The position numbers and the translations under genes were made by a program. Shown in pieces: positions 61,706-64,000 of a stretch of DNA of 64,000 nt. The stretch lies in the IMG/VR virus record IMGVR_UViG_3300036715_003261, positions 1 through 64,000 of that record, one strand, 5' to 3'. Under the pieces are notes generated by a model. The model was given only the letters and a program-made list of their open reading frames with translations. It did no database searches and was not told the origin of the DNA. The DNA comes from a virus. Each line of letters starts with the position of its first letter. The first letter of the stretch is position 1.

Positions 61706-64000
61706 GGCGCTTGGCCCTGATTTCGATGGGATCGTTGAGCGCGATGTCGCCCCGGTGGTAGGCCGCCATCGCCTCCTCCTGGGAGTCGTAGTGCCGCGTC
61801 TTCTTGCCGCTGGCCGCCTGCGTCGCACGGTGCAAGCCCAGCACAGCCTCCATGTCGGGCGCGATGTTCAGAACGCCTGGGCGCTTGTCGGCGAAGATCA
61901 TGTGCGAGAGCGTCATCTTCTTGACGTCCTCGACACCGCCCGGTGTCACCGGGGCATGGATTTGAAGGGCGTCGCCGTCGTAGTCCGCATTCATGCCCTT
62001 CTCGGCGAACGGATTGAGCTTGAGCGTCTTGCCCTCAACAATCTTGGGGTATGCACCCACGATGTTGAAGCGGTGAAGTGACGGTGCACGATTCACCATG
62101 ACCGGACGTTCACGTGATTCGTTGACCAGCTCTTCCCGCGCGACGGGCGTGCGGTCATCCACCATCTTCTGCGCATCGGTCGCTGTATAGCCGCGTCGGA
62201 CCAAGCGTCCGATCACGAACTTACTGTACATGCCCCAGAGCATCCCTTCGGGCACGCCGATCTCGTCCATCGACAATGTTGGGTCAGGTGCGATGGTCGC
62301 GCGACCGCTCACGTCTTGCTGCCGCTTCATGAGGCGCGACTGGAAGAAGCCGCTGCCTGGTCGCGTGCCCGTGATGGCCGCGAGGTACCCCTTCGCACCG
62401 CGCTTCTCGGCGCCAGGGCTCACAGGGTCGCCGACGCCGTAGAGCGCGCTCACCGCGTCGTACAGGTGTTGCCGTGGACCGGGCAACTCGGATGACGGCA
62501 ACGACTTGGCGGATGACTTGAGCTGATCGTTCGCGAGGAACGCGTCCTTGTAGAGCAGGTTCGCGTCGCTGACCTGCAGACGCCCGTCCTTGAGCGGCAG
62601 GATCGGACGAATCACCGGCGGCGTCACCGGCACCTTCGAGATGACGTAGGCGTCCGCAGGCTTGAGGTCGCGGTCCTTTAACGCCTCGAGGTACTTGATC
62701 TGCTTCACCACGCCGTCGAGTGCGGGTCCACGCGCCTTCTTCGATTGCGCCAGCAGATCCTTCAACTTGTCATCGATGTTGATCTCGCCGAGCGCCGTCT
62801 TGAACCAGCTCCCGCCCTTGCCCACACGCTCCGTGAACTCCTTCTGTGTCAGTCCGAGAAGGCGTCGCACGGGTTCCTCAAACACGGGGTTGACGATCGG
62901 CTCGTGCAGGTCGACGTGCGACCACTTCGTGCCCGACATGCCGCCGGTGATCCCTGGGTCGAAGAGGCCATCGGTCTCGGGGCGTAGGTCCTTCGCGCGG
63001 ATCAACTTGCTCGGGTCCTTGAGCGCTCCTGAGGACATCGACTTGACGTCCGCGTCGGTGAGCGGACCAAGCGCCAAGCGTGAGCCGGTCTTCGTCACCT
63101 TGACGCCGGCGCCCGTGAGCATGCTCTGCAGCTTGTCGTAGGCGAATGGCGTCTTGGGCGAAGGCGTCGGCAGCCCGAGTTGGATCGCGCGCCAGAACTC
63201 GTCGTTGCGCTGGCTCTTGATGGACGCCGCTTCACGCAGCACGTTGCGTGCGTTGTGCGCGACGAGTCCATCGAATTCCATCTTGCCGATGCCCTTGGCA
63301 CCTTCGTCACCACCACGCGCCGGTTGTTGGTTGTAGTCGTACTTCTCGGCGCCGTGCGCTGCCCAGTTGGAATCTGTGGTCTTGAAGAGCTTCAGGATGT
63401 AGCTCTTGCCGACCAACACGTCGGGAACCTTCTTGCCCGTGATAGGGTCAAGGACCGTCTCTTTGTCCGAGAGACCGTGTTCCTCGAGCAACTTCTTTGC
63501 GAAGGCGACGTTGTCACGGCCTGGCATGTATTGCGGGATGACGATCGGCTTACCCGTCTTTTCGGCAACCTTTCCAAGCACCGTCTCGATGACCTGCGCT
63601 GGGTTGATGCGCGAGACGATACCCGCCGACGTGAAGAGAAGATCGACAGGGCGCCCCTGCGCATCCTGGATCATCTGGTGGTCAGGGATGATCTTCGCGA
63701 TCACGCCTTTGTTGCCAAAGCGGTTGCACAGCTTGTCGCCGATCTGCAGTGTCTCCTGGGTGCGGATCGACGCAGCTGCCTGTCGGGCGGTCTTCGCCAC
63801 GTCTACGACAATGCCGGGTCGATCGTGCGTCCAAGTCTCGACCACTTCTTCGTAGGGCTTGACCAGCGACTTGGACAGCTTACCCAGCAGGAGTGCGTCA
63901 CCCGTCACCTTGTTCTCGCGGATGCCCGCAGCGATCAGGTCGCCCTTGTGAAGAGTGACCCCCGGCTTGACAACGCCGTCTTCGTCGAGCTTGTCGTACT
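61701..64000 (-). CDS. RNA polymerase beta (C-terminal) fused to beta' (N-terminal), 5' end outside window
   Basis: At least 765 residues, open at the right edge. The first visible part matches the end of bacterial beta: YDKLDEDGVVKPGVTLHKGD, then GDKLCNRFGNKGVIAKI with the conserved lysines, and PVDLLFTSAGIVSRINPAQV. It then runs without a stop into beta': KWSHVDLHEPIVNPVF, GTRPGSGFFQSRLMKRQQD, RPVMVNRAPSLHRFNIVGAY, and the catalytic metal site NADYDGDALQIH (61,971-61,991), intact with three Asp. It ends about 85 residues later at TAA, where beta' continues in other RNAPs. The missing beta' part is the gene at 57405. Confidence 0.85.
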   Translation of the reverse strand, partial: YDKLDEDGVVKPGVTLHKGDLIAAGIRENKVTGDALLLGKLSKSLVKPYEEVVETWTHDRPGIVVDVAKTARQAAASIRTQETLQIGDKLCNRFGNKGVIAKIIPDHQMIQDAQGRPVDLLFTSAGIVSRINPAQVIETVLGKVAEKTGKPIVIPQYMPGRDNVAFAKKLLEEHGLSDKETVLDPITGKKVPDVLVGKSYILKLFKTTDSNWAAHGAEKYDYNQQPARGGDEGAKGIGKMEFDGLVAHNARNVLREAASIKSQRNDEFWRAIQLGLPTPSPKTPFAYDKLQSMLTGAGVKVTKTGSRLALGPLTDADVKSMSSGALKDPSKLIRAKDLRPETDGLFDPGITGGMSGTKWSHVDLHEPIVNPVFEEPVRRLLGLTQKEFTERVGKGGSWFKTALGEINIDDKLKDLLAQSKKARGPALDGVVKQIKYLEALKDRDLKPADAYVISKVPVTPPVIRPILPLKDGRLQVSDANLLYKDAFLANDQLKSSAKSLPSSELPGPRQHLYDAVSALYGVGDPVSPGAEKRGAKGYLAAITGTRPGSGFFQSRLMKRQQDVSGRATIAPDPTLSMDEIGVPEGMLWGMYSKFVIGRLVRRGYTATDAQKMVDDRTPVAREELVNESRERPVMVNRAPSLHRFNIVGAYPKIVEGKTLKLNPFAEKGMNADYDGDALQIHAPVTPGGVEDVKKMTLSHMIFADKRPGVLNIAPDMEAVLGLHRATQAASGKKTRHYDSQEEAMAAYHRGDIALNDPIEIRAKRL

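Noticed and set aside
22746-64000. Terminase large subunit or portal
   Set aside because: No Walker A/B plus nuclease terminase layout and no portal-like protein could be identified; the 1051-residue protein at 52002 was considered as portal but shows no supporting motif.

Overview
The window reads as part of a large double-stranded DNA phage (contractile-tailed, myovirus type) of a GC-rich bacterial host. The evidence is a tail sheath protein, a major capsid protein with its decoration protein, a gp5/VgrG-like baseplate spike, lysis genes and a phage-type multisubunit RNA polymerase. Two peptidoglycan lytic enzymes, spanin-like proteins and lipobox signal peptides favour a Gram-negative host. 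I cannot name the host or the phage. No terminase or portal was recognised, so the genome continues beyond both ends.

Region 1 (1-22,750, mostly + strand) is accessory. A lysis-type block on the - strand (1-1,807) faces a divergent promoter pair. Next come a 2H-phosphoesterase/cupin fusion, two zinc-finger proteins, three tandem paralogues, a repeat-bearing fibre protein, and a run of small overlapping genes that includes a dCMP deaminase, a DUF1653 protein, a RyR-like protein and a SLOG protein. At 12.5-13.6 kb lies a - strand tRNA cluster with a PTH2-like peptidyl-tRNA hydrolase and an HNH gene. It is followed by a collagen-like lipoprotein, an S4-like protein, a structured RNA leader, a frameshifted gene, tRNA-Thr, a large membrane protein, small unknown genes, a nucleotidase-like protein, a winged-helix protein, an endolysin (- strand), fibre-type proteins and a stand-alone biotinyl-type domain.

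Region 2 (22,746-64,000, - strand) is the virion operon set. In transcription order it runs: RNAP beta/beta' fusion (open at the right edge), LAGLIDADG endonuclease, small virion-type proteins, J-domain protein, beta' C-terminal subunit, many glycine-, proline- or methionine-rich virion proteins, an intein-bearing head protein (probable prohead protease), scaffold-like proteins, decoration and major capsid proteins, terminator, neck and head-tail proteins, tail sheath, probable tube, membrane proteins, baseplate spike, holin-like and lipoprotein genes, a papain-like protease, and a P-loop/zincin protein.

Three patterns tie the window together. (i) The RNAP carries the end of beta fused to the start of beta', with the rest of beta' in a separate gene. 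(ii) A short promoter, consensus CC-TATMAT with no evident -35 box, recurs on both strands, often only 5-6 bases before an ATG or GTG, so those mRNAs would be leaderless. (iii) A 15-residue motif, AYxxGxxxALxxFGL-like, recurs in fifteen virion-region proteins, at the N-terminus, internally or at the very C-terminus, and looks like a virion-targeting or docking tag. These are inferences from sequence alone. No search was run, and family names rest on motifs I can see.

No stretch longer than 300 bases is empty. The longest non-protein stretch (12,456-12,992) holds a terminator and five tRNA or tRNA-like genes.
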